This document shows positions 35,807 through 44,248 of a DNA stretch of 55,554 bases, piece by piece. The translations under genes and the position numbers were made by a program. The notes under the pieces were generated by a model. That model was not told the DNA's origin. It saw only the letters and a list, made by a program, of their open reading frames with translations, and made no database searches. The stretch's first letter is position 1. Every line of letters starts with the position of its first letter. The stretch comes from SIG205 sp045545595 (lineage in GTDB: Bacteria > Bacillota_I > Bacilli_A > RF39 > UBA660), in contig JAZQBG010000027.1 of NCBI GenBank assembly GCA_045545595.1, positions 1 through 55,554 of the forward strand, read 5' to 3'.

Positions 35807-37418
35807 CTATTTCATCAATAATATTTGGTATAATTTGTTTTTTTCTAGATATACATCCTTTTATATAATCACCCTGATTTAGATTATCAATATTGAATGT
35901 ATTTTCTAAAACCGTCTTAGCCGAATTATTGTATATAATGTATGAACCATTAGTTAGTATATCTGTTACAAATAATCCAACAATGTAATATTTTTTATCT
36001 TTTGTTATTGTTTCTATTAAATCAGTATAATCTTTTATTTCGTTTAATATTTCGCTAGGATTCATTGTAAATATTTGTCCAATACCTATTTTTTTATCAT
36101 CAATATTAAATACTTTAAAATCATTATATAGAATTTCTTCTTTAGTTTTTCCATCTAATGAAGTTCCAGCTTTTAGCATTTCAATTCCGTATTGTTGATA
36201 ATTTACTCCAGCTATTTCACTTAATTTTTGGACAACTATTCTATCAATATTTGTAGTGGTTGGCGAATTAAGTAGTAATGTATCAGAAAGTATTCCAGAT
36301 AACATTAAACCAGCTATATTTTGAGGAATTTGAACATTTCTTTCTTCAAACATGTGATAAATAATAGTATTTGTGCTTCCCACTGCCATATTTCTAAAAT
36401 TAATAGGTATATTTGTATTTATATTACCAATTTTATGATGGTCTATTACTTCTAATAGCTCAGCTTCTTCTATACCATCAACACTTTGTTCTGTTTCATT
36501 ATGGTCTACCAATATTACTTGTTTTTTTGTTTTTTCTGATATATCTGCTAATCTTAATAATCCTAAACACTTATTATGTTTATTTACTATTGGATAGTTA
36601 GTATGTTTAACTTTGTTTGATATATCTATAAAGTCATCTAAATAATCATTTTCATCAAAACAAATTATATCTTTAGTTAGTGTTATTGTATTAATGTAGT
36701 TGCTTAAAGCGATGGTTTTCGCAACATGAAAAGTATCAAATGACGATTTTATAATGTTTACGTTATTTTCACGCGCAATTTTTAAGTGTTCGTCCTTAAT
36801 ATAACCACTATTAGTTAAAATAATTAATTTAATACCAGAATTAACGGCGTATTCAATAATACTATGTCTATCCCCCACTATAAGTATTGTGTTTTTATCT
36901 AATTCTACATTTTCTATAAATGATGTACTTCTATATGATGCCACTAATATATTCCCTGATATCTCATCATCGAATTTTAATATTTCTTTAGCGTTAATTG
37001 TTTCAAGTATATTTTTATATGATGTTCTTAAATTATCAAAATTTCCCTTAATTAACTCTCTTGCAATATCTTTTACAGTTACCATACCTACAAATTTTTT
37101 GTTATCATCAATAATTGGTAATCCTGTCATTCCATTTTCTGCCATATAATTGTAGCTATCTTGAATTGTATTATATTCATTCATCACACAATTTTTATGA
37201 TATTTTACATCTTTAATTTGCAGTTTTACGTCATTTAAATATTTAGGTTCTTTGGTATTAAAATAATTTAAAGCAAATTTAGTTTCCTCATTTAAATCAC
37301 CTAATGCATAAGCTTCAGTATTCTTCCCAAGTTGATTCTTAAGATATGACAACGCTATACTTGATGTAATTGAATCAGTATCAGGCTTTTTATGTCCAAA
37401 TATAAAAGTCTTTTTCAT
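35799..37418 (-). CDS. CBS/DRTGG-type manganese-dependent inorganic pyrophosphatase
   Basis: A 539-residue family II pyrophosphatase with regulatory inserts. The DHH catalytic domain begins with GHKKPDTDS (H9, D13, D15). Residues about 68-120 and 245-290 are CBS motifs (GLPIIDDNKKFVGMVTVKDI; YPIVNKHNKCLGLLRL), with a DRTGG-like domain between. Then VDHNE and IDHHK supply metal ligands, and the DHHA2 domain ends in SRKKQIIP, which binds pyrophosphate. It splits pyrophosphate and is controlled by adenine nucleotides through the CBS part. No neighbour suggests more. Confidence 0.93.
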   Translation of the reverse strand: MKKTFIFGHKKPDTDSITSSIALSYLKNQLGKNTEAYALGDLNEETKFALNYFNTKEPKYLNDVKLQIKDVKYHKNCVMNEYNTIQDSYNYMAENGMTGLPIIDDNKKFVGMVTVKDIARELIKGNFDNLRTSYKNILETINAKEILKFDDEISGNILVASYRSTSFIENVELDKNTILIVGDRHSIIEYAVNSGIKLIILTNSGYIKDEHLKIARENNVNIIKSSFDTFHVAKTIALSNYINTITLTKDIICFDENDYLDDFIDISNKVKHTNYPIVNKHNKCLGLLRLADISEKTKKQVILVDHNETEQSVDGIEEAELLEVIDHHKIGNINTNIPINFRNMAVGSTNTIIYHMFEERNVQIPQNIAGLMLSGILSDTLLLNSPTTTNIDRIVVQKLSEIAGVNYQQYGIEMLKAGTSLDGKTKEEILYNDFKVFNIDDKKIGIGQIFTMNPSEILNEIKDYTDLIETITKDKKYYIVGLFVTDILTNGSYIIYNNSAKTVLENTFNIDNLNQGDYIKGCISRKKQIIPNIIDEIEK

Positions 37419-37443
37419 GTTTACTTCCCCTTTTCAAATATAA

Positions 37444-37466
37444 AAAAACGAACAAAATTCGTTTTT
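37444..37466 (-). terminator. Hairpin terminator
   Basis: AAAAACGAA pairs with TTCGTTTTT around CAAAA. It lies after the gene at 37520-37996. Confidence 0.7.
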
Positions 37467-37519
37467 AAATTTATATAATGTGCTTATTATACATGGTTTG
37501 TATTATTTTTTCAAGTGTT

Positions 37520-37996
37520 TTATTTATTGTTAAACACTATTTTACAGTTAGTAAGTTTCTTTCTTCTTTTAATTTTTATTGCATTCTTAACACTTTGATA
37601 CATTATATTATTTATACCTTCCCAAATTAATAACCAACCTACTATTAGTATAAATTCTGATAATATTGGCATAGATAGACTGATAAACCAAACAACAAGT
37701 AGTAATATTCCTAAAACTATCATTATTGCATCAATAATATAAAGTTTTTTCAATAATTCCTCAATATCACTTATATCTAATCCATAGTTTTCTCTAATCA
37801 TATCTACTAAGTTATTTTTTTCTTCCTCGTTCATTTCAAAATTAGTATTTATATGTATTGCGACATCGTTTTTAATATCTATTCCTCTACATTCTTCTAG
37901 AATATAATCATTTAACTCTTTTGAAATTCTTTTTTCATTGTATTTATTTAAATAGTCTTCTTTTCCATTCAATGTTATTTCTATAATATTTTTCAT
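37520..37996 (-). CDS. Membrane protein of unknown function
   Basis: A 158-residue protein. The N-terminal 85 residues are soluble and acidic (DYILEECRGIDIKNDVAIHINTNFEMNEEEK), then two membrane helices (about 88-108 and 112-130; IMIVLGILLLVVWFISL) and a basic tail that ends in KRRKKLTNCKIVFNNK. Nothing further is recognised. It could bind something at the inner face. A separate unit. Confidence 0.72.
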   Translation of the reverse strand: MKNIIEITLNGKEDYLNKYNEKRISKELNDYILEECRGIDIKNDVAIHINTNFEMNEEEKNNLVDMIRENYGLDISDIEELLKKLYIIDAIMIVLGILLLVVWFISLSMPILSEFILIVGWLLIWEGINNIMYQSVKNAIKIKRRKKLTNCKIVFNNK

Positions 37997-38079
37997 ACAA
38001 TCACCAATTATATTATAACAGATAAAATTGTAATTGTTATATAAATATTATATAATAATATTGAATTTAGGTGGTATCT

Positions 38080-38889
38080 ATGTGGGGAGCAATAATTGGT
38101 GATTTGGCTGGTTCTATTCATGAATACGGACAAGTAAAAAAAGTTAAAAAGGTAACATGTAACAATAATATAATAGTTGATAACTCATTTTATAGTGATG
38201 ACACAATTTTGACAATAGCAGTTTTAGATGCGATTTTAAATAGTGGTAATTACGAATATTATTTAAAAATGTATGGTAAAAATTTTAAAGATTATAGACC
38301 TAAAATTACACCATATTTCAAACATCCCTTTTCACCAGGTTACATGAACTGGATAGATGGTAAAAATCTTGGAAACAGTACCGGAAATGGCTCAATGATG
38401 AGAATTTCACCTGTTGCATATCTTTTTAACACTGAAAAAGAGGTTTTAGAAAACGTATATAAAGCTACTATACCATCTCATAACAGCGAAGAAGCTATTA
38501 AATGTGCTTCAATTGTAGCAAAAATTATTTATTATGCAAGATGTGGAATTGATAAAAAGGAAATTTTAAATAAAGTTAAAACAGAGATCGATGTTTCATT
38601 AAAACCATTTGAGAAATTTAATACAACATGTTATGATACAATATCAAACTGTTTATATTGTCTGTTTTATTCTAATTCCTTTAATTCAGCAATTAAAAAT
38701 GTTATTGCTTTAGGAGGAGACACTGATACTAACGCATGCATAGTCGGTTCTATGGCTGAAGCATTGTATGGGATTGATAACAAGTTAATAATTAAGTCAA
38801 AAGAAAAATTACCTCAAGAATTTACTGGAATTTTGGATAAAGGATATGAAAAAATTAAGAAGTTAAATATACAAAACAAACCCCAATAA
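38080..38889 (+). CDS. ADP-ribosylglycohydrolase family protein
   Basis: A 269-residue enzyme of the ARH family, which removes ADP-ribose from proteins or small molecules with two Mg ions. MWGAIIGDLAGSIHEYGQ at the start, FYSDDTILTIA (metal-binding acids), GNGSMMRISPV and ALGGDTDTNACIVGSMAEALYG near the end are the hallmark blocks. The ATG at 38080 with AGGTGG before it is preferred over a GTG three codons upstream. No toxin gene is next to it. Confidence 0.95.
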   Translation: MWGAIIGDLAGSIHEYGQVKKVKKVTCNNNIIVDNSFYSDDTILTIAVLDAILNSGNYEYYLKMYGKNFKDYRPKITPYFKHPFSPGYMNWIDGKNLGNSTGNGSMMRISPVAYLFNTEKEVLENVYKATIPSHNSEEAIKCASIVAKIIYYARCGIDKKEILNKVKTEIDVSLKPFEKFNTTCYDTISNCLYCLFYSNSFNSAIKNVIALGGDTDTNACIVGSMAEALYGIDNKLIIKSKEKLPQEFTGILDKGYEKIKKLNIQNKPQ

Positions 38890-38903
38890 TTTGGAGTTTG
38901 TTT
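38874..38903 (+). terminator. Hairpin terminator
   Basis: AAACAAAC-c-CCAA pairs with TTGG-a-GTTTGTTT; more T follow. Confidence 0.7.
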
Positions 38904-38947
38904 TTGTTTGGAATTCTTTTGACATGATTATAAATCTTTATAATTTT

Positions 38948-39151
38948 CTACTTTTTCTTAATTATTTTAATAATGGCAATAAGTGCGACTAGAGCCCATA
39001 TAATTTGTAAAGTAAACGAGAACCATGCTTTACTTGGAAATAAACCAATTGCCATTAAAACAGCAGCTATAAAATTAAGTCCTTGATACAATTTACCATT
39101 TTCTATTTTATTGGTTGATAGTAATGCATAAGCAAGTAATACCAATATCAT
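38948..39151 (-). CDS. Small CBU_0592-like membrane protein (start uncertain)
   Basis: A 67-residue protein from the only ATG, with three hydrophobic segments (MILVLLAYALLS, NFIAAVLMAIGLFPSK, QIIWALVALIAIIKII). The family usually begins DxLGWxGMxxxxxAY; here the codons before the ATG read DILGWIG in frame, so the true start is probably 6-11 codons upstream. The best site (AGAAAGGA) would serve a non-standard ATA or ATT codon near 39181. Function is unknown. Confidence 0.7.
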   Translation of the reverse strand: MILVLLAYALLSTNKIENGKLYQGLNFIAAVLMAIGLFPSKAWFSFTLQIIWALVALIAIIKIIKKK

Positions 39152-39322
39152 TCCAATCCAACCTAAAATATCAAAAAATATATAATCGTCCTTTCTAATA
39201 ATTAATAACTAAAAATAATATAGCATAAAATATTAATTTTATCTAGTACTCTAATTTGTATTATTATTACTTATAAAATACAAATCATTTTAAAAACATG
39301 TTATAATATAGATGGTGATAAT

Positions 39323-40987
39323 ATGAATTGGTTAAATTTTCAAAATTATAATAAAGAATCAGAAATAGTTGGTGGTGATTATTGGAAATTTTTGAATGCA
39401 ACTAGCGAAACTATAATGAAAGAAAATATCTATTTATCTAATATTGGAGAAATTATTAACCAAATATCTAATGTAGAATTAAAGTCTAAAATGAGAAAAA
39501 AAATATATGATTTAATATTAGAAAATGGTGTTAATTTTTATGGGATTGAATCAAGTCTAGATATATTTACTAATGTTGAATTAAAACTATTTCTTAATAA
39601 TGAATTCAATAATAAAATTTCTAAATATATATCCGATTCTGAAACATCATTATATCATTTTTCTGATATTACATGTTTTATAAATTTACTTGAAAAAACT
39701 AATGATAATGAATGGAAATATCTAATGATTACCAATATTTTAAATGTAATTAAAGATGATCCAAACAAAATACCACTAGTATCTATTATTAATTATAATA
39801 AAAATTATTTAGAAACATATAACAGATTAATAAATGATTATTATAGCTACTTACCTAATGAATATAAAAACTTTTTAAAAATGAAACAAGATCCCAATTA
39901 TATTCATAATAAAAGTTTACAGTTTATAACTGAAAATATAGATATTGGAATTGACCCTAGAATTAGTATAGCGCCTGAAATTGAAGCAAATAATGATTAT
40001 AATCTTGAAATAGAACTAAGAGAACAGAAAGGTTTTGAAGATTATTTGGTACATTATGATGCAACAGTTCCAAATGGTAGAGAAATTTATCCAAGATACC
40101 CTTTTCACAATACAAAAGAAGATGTAGCAAAATTTTGTGGATTATGTGAAACTATGAAAGATATAGGATATTATTATAGTGAAGTTAGCGGGAATGCTGC
40201 TGGACAAATAAATTTGGGACTAGACTATTTAGATACTAAAGAAGCAATTTTAAATTTTTATGAAATTTACGGAAATTGCGAAGAATTATTATATTATATT
40301 TCAAATGAAGAAGGTCAACTCTTTAGACAAGATGTTTATGTTAACAGTCGTATAAAACCTATTTCTGAAATAATTGGGAAACGGATGTTATATGAAGAAT
40401 TATCTAGAAAAGATGTTATAAAATTATTTAATAATGGACAACATGGTAACGATGATAATGTAATTAGAAGATTAGAATATAAAAAAAATTCAGTATGTCT
40501 TAGAGGAACCAATGAAAAAGATTATAGATTAGAATTTAGAATTCCTAATGGTGGATGTAATTATAAAACTTGGATTGATAATATTAGATTGTATGGTAAA
40601 ATGATGGAAGTATCAAAAAGACTTGCAGATATTACTAAAAAAGATTATCTAACTAGTGAAGAAGAACACCTATTAGAACTTAAAATAAATTTACAAGATA
40701 ATAATTTATCTTTTGAACACAAATTAGTTATACTCATGAATTTATTATTTAAAGATGATAATATAAAACAAATTTATTATGATAGATATAAAAGTACTGT
40801 AAAAAAAATAAAAGAAACTAATTCAAGTAAATATAACGATCCAAAATCTCCTTATGAGCCAGGGTTTGATAAAGTTGAATTTACAAACGAATATCATTCA
40901 ATGCTTAATCCAGATTATGATGGAAGTGGATTGATTATAACATATGATCCTGATACAGAAGAAATGACAACTAATAGGAAAAGATAA
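39323..40987 (+). CDS. Amidoligase-like protein
   Basis: A 554-residue cytoplasmic protein. The N-terminal 200 residues are helical and unrecognised. From about 215 to 440 the order of blocks fits the glutamine-synthetase-like amidoligase fold: ISIAPEIEAN, HYDATVPNGREIYPRYPF, GNAAGQINLGLDYL (in the place of the GLHVH block), and YRLEFRIPNGGCNYKTW. Family members form amide bonds with ATP. The C-terminus is charged. AGATGGTGAT precedes the start. The match is by motif order alone; key residues of the His block differ, so activity is uncertain. Confidence 0.55.
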   Translation: MNWLNFQNYNKESEIVGGDYWKFLNATSETIMKENIYLSNIGEIINQISNVELKSKMRKKIYDLILENGVNFYGIESSLDIFTNVELKLFLNNEFNNKISKYISDSETSLYHFSDITCFINLLEKTNDNEWKYLMITNILNVIKDDPNKIPLVSIINYNKNYLETYNRLINDYYSYLPNEYKNFLKMKQDPNYIHNKSLQFITENIDIGIDPRISIAPEIEANNDYNLEIELREQKGFEDYLVHYDATVPNGREIYPRYPFHNTKEDVAKFCGLCETMKDIGYYYSEVSGNAAGQINLGLDYLDTKEAILNFYEIYGNCEELLYYISNEEGQLFRQDVYVNSRIKPISEIIGKRMLYEELSRKDVIKLFNNGQHGNDDNVIRRLEYKKNSVCLRGTNEKDYRLEFRIPNGGCNYKTWIDNIRLYGKMMEVSKRLADITKKDYLTSEEEHLLELKINLQDNNLSFEHKLVILMNLLFKDDNIKQIYYDRYKSTVKKIKETNSSKYNDPKSPYEPGFDKVEFTNEYHSMLNPDYDGSGLIITYDPDTEEMTTNRKR

Positions 40988-41027
40988 TAATTTGGTGAAA
41001 ATATAACAATAAAATTTTTAACAAATT

Positions 41028-41062
41028 AAAAACGCTGATTTTTCGTTTGAAATCAGCGTTTT
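41028..41062 (+). terminator. Strong hairpin terminator
   Basis: AAAACGCTGATTT pairs with AAATCAGCGTTTT. It follows the amidoligase-like gene. Confidence 0.85.
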
Positions 41063-41073
41063 CAGTATATTTA

Positions 41074-41090
41074 ACTCCAAAAGTTGGAGT
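41074..41090. repeat. Short palindrome
   Basis: ACTCCAA-AAG-TTGGAGT, an isolated 7-bp inverted repeat. It resembles the ends of some insertion sequences but has no partner in the window. Confidence 0.3.
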
Positions 41091-41191
41091 AACATCCAAA
41101 TGGCACGATTTTAAAGGCAATTCCCAATTTCTTGTTTTTTACACCTTTCTAACTAATTTTTAAAAAATTATATTAAATTATAATTTCTATT

Positions 41192-41482
41192 TTACTTTGT
41201 CTTTCTTTTTACTTTACTAAAAAATTCACATGTTGCTTTAACATCTTCTTTAGAAATGTTTAAGTGTACATCTTGTGTTAATGTCCATTTGTCATTTAAT
41301 TCTTCAACACTTATTCTTGTACTTAATCGTGGATTTTCTCTAACATCTAGTACTAAAACAGCAAAAATTCCATCTTTTGTAATAATGTATTCATAAAGCT
41401 GATCTGTATGTCTTTTGCCATCTTCTATTTTATCCAAATAAGTTCCAATTGGATAAGGAACATTAATTTTTATACTTTCCAT
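41192..41482 (-). CDS. Small protein of unknown function
   Basis: A 96-residue protein, soluble, with a beta-rich middle (LYEYIITKDGIFAVLVLDVRENP) and a helical basic tail. I do not recognise a family. AGGAGGG lies before the ATG, so translation is likely. It is next to the tRNA-Trp gene, with the tRNA terminator between them. Confidence 0.65.
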   Translation of the reverse strand: MESIKINVPYPIGTYLDKIEDGKRHTDQLYEYIITKDGIFAVLVLDVRENPRLSTRISVEELNDKWTLTQDVHLNISKEDVKATCEFFSKVKRKTK

Positions 41483-41505
41483 AAAACCCTCCTAAAATTT
41501 ATTTA

Positions 41506-41532
41506 AAAACTTGATACATTCGTACCAAGTTT
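41506..41532 (-). terminator. Terminator of the tRNA-Trp unit
   Basis: On the minus strand AACTTGGTAC-GAAT-GTATCAAGTT (one mismatch), followed by TTTTT. Confidence 0.7.
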
Positions 41533-41568
41533 CATATTAACGAACACATTGGTTCGACTAAATCTCAA

Positions 41569-41642
41569 TGGCAGGGGTAGCAGGAGTTGAACCCACATTA
41601 ACGGTTTTGGAGACCGTCGCTCTACCATTAAACTATACCCCT
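41569..41642 (-). tRNA. tRNA-Trp (CCA anticodon)
   Basis: On the minus strand the acceptor stem AGGGGTA pairs with TACCCCT, the anticodon arm is ACGGT-CTCCAAA-ACCGT with anticodon CCA, the T arm contains TTCAACT, and the 3' CCA is encoded after discriminator G. 74 bases including CCA. Only TGG is decoded, in line with TGA as a stop. Confidence 0.97.
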
Positions 41643-41660
41643 GTTTTTCAATATAATAAA

Positions 41661-41689
41661 ATTATATCATAACTTTTTTTTTAATACAA
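41661..41689 (-). promoter_or_regulatory. Promoter of tRNA-Trp
   Basis: On the minus strand TTGTAT, a 17-base spacer and TATAAT (41661-41666), with a start about 12 bases before the mature tRNA. Confidence 0.75.
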
Positions 41690-41746
41690 CCTATTTCTTT
41701 AAAACATAATTACAAAAAACACACATATATTTTATTAGGTGGTAAA

Positions 41747-42175
41747 ATGGCAATAATAAATTATACTGAGAAAGATGTAGATCTTTTAGCTAGACTTATG
41801 AGAGCTGAAGCGGTTGGTGAAGGTAATTTAGGAATGTTGATGGTTGGTAATGTAATCGTTAATAGAGCTCTTGCCAATTGTCTTGATTTCAAAAATATTA
41901 ATTCTATATCGCAAGTCGCTTATCAAAATCCTGGTGGTTTCTCTGGGGTTTATAGTCCTTTATTTCAGACAGCAGCAACATCCAAAGAAAAAGAACTGGC
42001 TAGAAGAGTTTTAAAAGGGGAATATTATTATCCCGCTACTAATGCATTATGGTTTTATGCTCCAAGTAGTGGGCAAAATTGTGTTGCTGTATGGTATAAT
42101 CAAAGATTAGCAGGAAGATATAAAAATCATTGTTTTTATGAACCATATCCTGGAGTATGTCCAGAGTTAAGATAA
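41747..42175 (+). CDS. SleB-type cell wall hydrolase
   Basis: A 142-residue protein of the Hydrolase_2 family (SleB/CwlJ lytic transglycosylases of the spore cortex). DLLARLMRAEAVGEG holds the catalytic Glu (E17 region), followed by VGNVIVNRAL and NALWFYAPSSG, the usual blocks. There is no signal peptide, which resembles CwlJ. AGGTGG lies before the ATG. It converges with the LysM amidase that is split by the mobile element. Confidence 0.9.
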   Translation: MAIINYTEKDVDLLARLMRAEAVGEGNLGMLMVGNVIVNRALANCLDFKNINSISQVAYQNPGGFSGVYSPLFQTAATSKEKELARRVLKGEYYYPATNALWFYAPSSGQNCVAVWYNQRLAGRYKNHCFYEPYPGVCPELR

Positions 42176-42203
42176 AAGAAGATTTAATTCAAAATCTTCT
42201 TTT
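42174..42203 (+). terminator. Hairpin terminator
   Basis: AAAAGAAGATTT pairs with AAATCTTCTTTT, followed by T. It stops the SleB-type gene next to the end of the amidase fragment. Confidence 0.85.
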
Positions 42204-43307
42204 TATATTGTTGGAATTAATAATTGTTGGCCTATACTTAAATTATTACTAGAAAGATTATTTAACTGTTTAATTGCATTTACTGTTGTACCATATCTAT
42301 TCGCAATTGCATATAAACTATCACCGCTTCTTACTGTATATGTTAGTGTATTATTAGAAGAACTACTAGGTATTAATAGTTGTTGTCCTATACTTAGATT
42401 ATTACTTGTAAGGTTATTTAATGTTTTTATTTCGTTTACAGTGGTATTATATCTTTGTGTGATGGACCACAAACTGTCACCTGCTTTAACAGTATAAGTT
42501 ATTGTTGGTGTTTCTTCTTCCGTTTCACTAATAGGAATTAATAGTTCTTGACCAATCTGTAAAGTGTTACTAGTTAAATTGTTAAAACTTTTTATTGTAT
42601 CAACTGTAGTATTGTATTGTTGTGCGATTCTATATAGTGAATCCCCACTTTGTACTATATACACTATATAGTTTGGATTAGGATTCGATGGTGTTGAACT
42701 TGGTATTCTAAGTACTTGCCCAATACTTATTAGATTACTTGTTAAGTTGTTTTCGCTTTTTAAATCATCTACTGATACATTAAATCTTTTAGCTATAGAC
42801 CATAAACTATCACCACTTTGTACTATATATGTATTTGTTTCTTGTTGTGGCGTTGGAACAAGTAATACTTGACCTATTTGTAAATTGTCACTAGTTAAAT
42901 TGTTGTATGCTCTTAGCTCTGCTACTGTAAGGCCTAATTTTCTTGCAATACTGTACAAGCTATCACCTGCTTGAACAATATATACTGTTTGACCTTCAGG
43001 TGGTATATATGTAAATCCTAGATAACTAGAAAGCGCTCTTACTACTGCTTCAGCATATGATTCATAATCGTTTTTTAAACGTTTTGCATCACTTGTATTA
43101 TCAACATATCCATATTCTATTAAAATCGCCTGAGTATCACCAGTATCTCTTAATATGTAATAATAGTCTTTTGATGTGTCTCCTGGCAATCTACGTTGAA
43201 AATATTTAATATTTATATTTCCTTCTTTTTGCATTTCCTCTAAGATAGTGCGCGCTAAAGTATCATTATTTCTAAGTGCATAAATTACTTCAGCACCACT
43301 CCCACCT
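42203..43307 (-). pseudogene. 3' part of a split LysM amidase gene
   Basis: This is the C-terminal part of an N-acetylmuramoyl-L-alanine amidase (Amidase_3). The frame is open from the element junction (43307) through GGSGAEVIYALRNNDTLAR, the block with YYYILRDTGDTQAILIEYGYVDN that carries the catalytic Glu, and five LysM domains of about 46 residues (VQAGDSLYSIARK, VQSGDSLWSIAKR, VQSGDSLYRIAQQ, VKAGDSLWSITQR, VRSGDSLYAIANR). It lacks the first metal ligands, which are at 52183-52466. An internal ATG at 43234 could give a LysM protein without amidase activity. Confidence 0.93.
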
Positions 43308-43323
43308 CGGGAGTTAAGTTACC
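43302..43323. other. Left attachment junction of the serine-integrase element
   Basis: Core CCACCT (43302-43307) joins amidase sequence on the left to the element on the right. The element-side arm GAGTTAAGTTACC (43311-43323) is complementary, with one mismatch, to the arm at 52160-52172. Confidence 0.85.
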
Positions 43324-43351
43324 TATGTTAATTAATAAAAAAAATATTAAT

Positions 43352-43906
43352 TTAAACTATTCCTATCGTCATTTTAATAATTTTTTTTCTAACATTATTA
43401 AATTTTATATTTATTTGTTGTATATTAGTAGTTGTGTTAATAGCTTTATCTCCTACAGATTCAATCATTATTTGATATAAATCATCTTGAATTGTTCTAA
43501 ATTCTTCACTTAATTCATTTGCTTTTTTAGAATCTAAACATTCTACAATTGTAATATATTCATCTTTGTATAATAATAATTCATTTTCTACTTTTTTATA
43601 TTTTTCTAATATGTTTTCTTGAGTTAATTTATCTTCATAGAATTTAATTGTATCTTCTTTTAAATTATTTAATTTATTAGAAAAAGCTGTTGTCATTTCT
43701 TGAATTCCTAACATTGTATACCAATTTTTGTTTTTTTCTGATTTATTTTTCTCTATGACGTTTTTTTGTTCTTTTTTAAAAATATATATTACAACGCCTA
43801 TATTTATTGAGCTTATAATAAGACTAAGTACACTTGCTGCGGCCATAATTATATTCGTAATGTCATTTTTACTATTTATTACGCATTCCATTATTTGATT
43901 TTCCAT
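43352..43906 (-). CDS. Membrane coiled-coil protein, third gene of the GHKL/STAS operon
   Basis: A 184-residue protein with one membrane helix (about 17-43; IIMAAASVLSLIISSINIGVVIYIF), then a charged coiled coil (about 45-160) rich in Lys, Glu and Asn. No known domain. It starts three bases after the stop of the DUF4325 gene and is the last gene of a tight three-gene unit next to the left attachment site. It could be the membrane effector of the unit; this is an inference from gene order alone. Confidence 0.75.
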   Translation of the reverse strand: MENQIMECVINSKNDITNIIMAAASVLSLIISSINIGVVIYIFKKEQKNVIEKNKSEKNKNWYTMLGIQEMTTAFSNKLNNLKEDTIKFYEDKLTQENILEKYKKVENELLLYKDEYITIVECLDSKKANELSEEFRTIQDDLYQIMIESVGDKAINTTTNIQQINIKFNNVRKKIIKMTIGIV

Positions 43907-43909
43907 ATT

Positions 43910-44248
43910 CTACTCCAATGGATTAACATTTTTTAATGCATCATTAATCCCATCTTCAATATTATTTTCTAACTGGCCGTTTGTTTTAAATCTGAACTTC
44001 TCTAAAAAGTTTTCTTTTGTTTTACATTTTCTAATACTATCACCAAACATTCCTAAAAAGAATGAAGAACTTAAAAATATTATTTTCTCATCTATAAATA
44101 TTTCTATAGTTTTATATTCATTTTCTAATGTATCTAATTTGTGATTTTTTCTTTGTTTATAACCTAGTTCTCTACCTGAAATTGCAAAAATATCTTTTGA
44201 ATTTGGTATTCCGTCAATTAAATTAATTTTTAAAACTTTTTTACTCAT
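43910..44248 (-). CDS. DUF4325-like STAS-like protein
   Basis: A 112-residue protein. The segment EYKTIEIFIDEKIIFLSSSFFLGMFGDSI (about 45-73) has the strand-helix pattern of STAS domains, with SSSFF at the place of the switch Ser, as in the DUF4325 family. These proteins are often placed beside a GHKL ATPase, like the anti-anti-sigma and kinase pairs of stress pathways. It overlaps the ATPase gene by eight bases, so the two are probably made in fixed proportion. Confidence 0.7.
   Translation of the reverse strand: MSKKVLKINLIDGIPNSKDIFAISGRELGYKQRKNHKLDTLENEYKTIEIFIDEKIIFLSSSFFLGMFGDSIRKCKTKENFLEKFRFKTNGQLENNIEDGINDALKNVNPLE

Noticed and set aside
41569..41642. tRNA gene as the integration site of an element
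   Set aside because: The tRNA is complete, has its own promoter and terminator, and no direct repeat of its 3' end was seen; the element used the amidase gene instead.
42203..43234. A stand-alone LysM protein gene starting at the internal ATG
   Set aside because: The frame is open and homologous to Amidase_3 up to the element junction, and the missing half lies in frame at the other end, so it is a gene fragment; the internal ATG has only a weak site.
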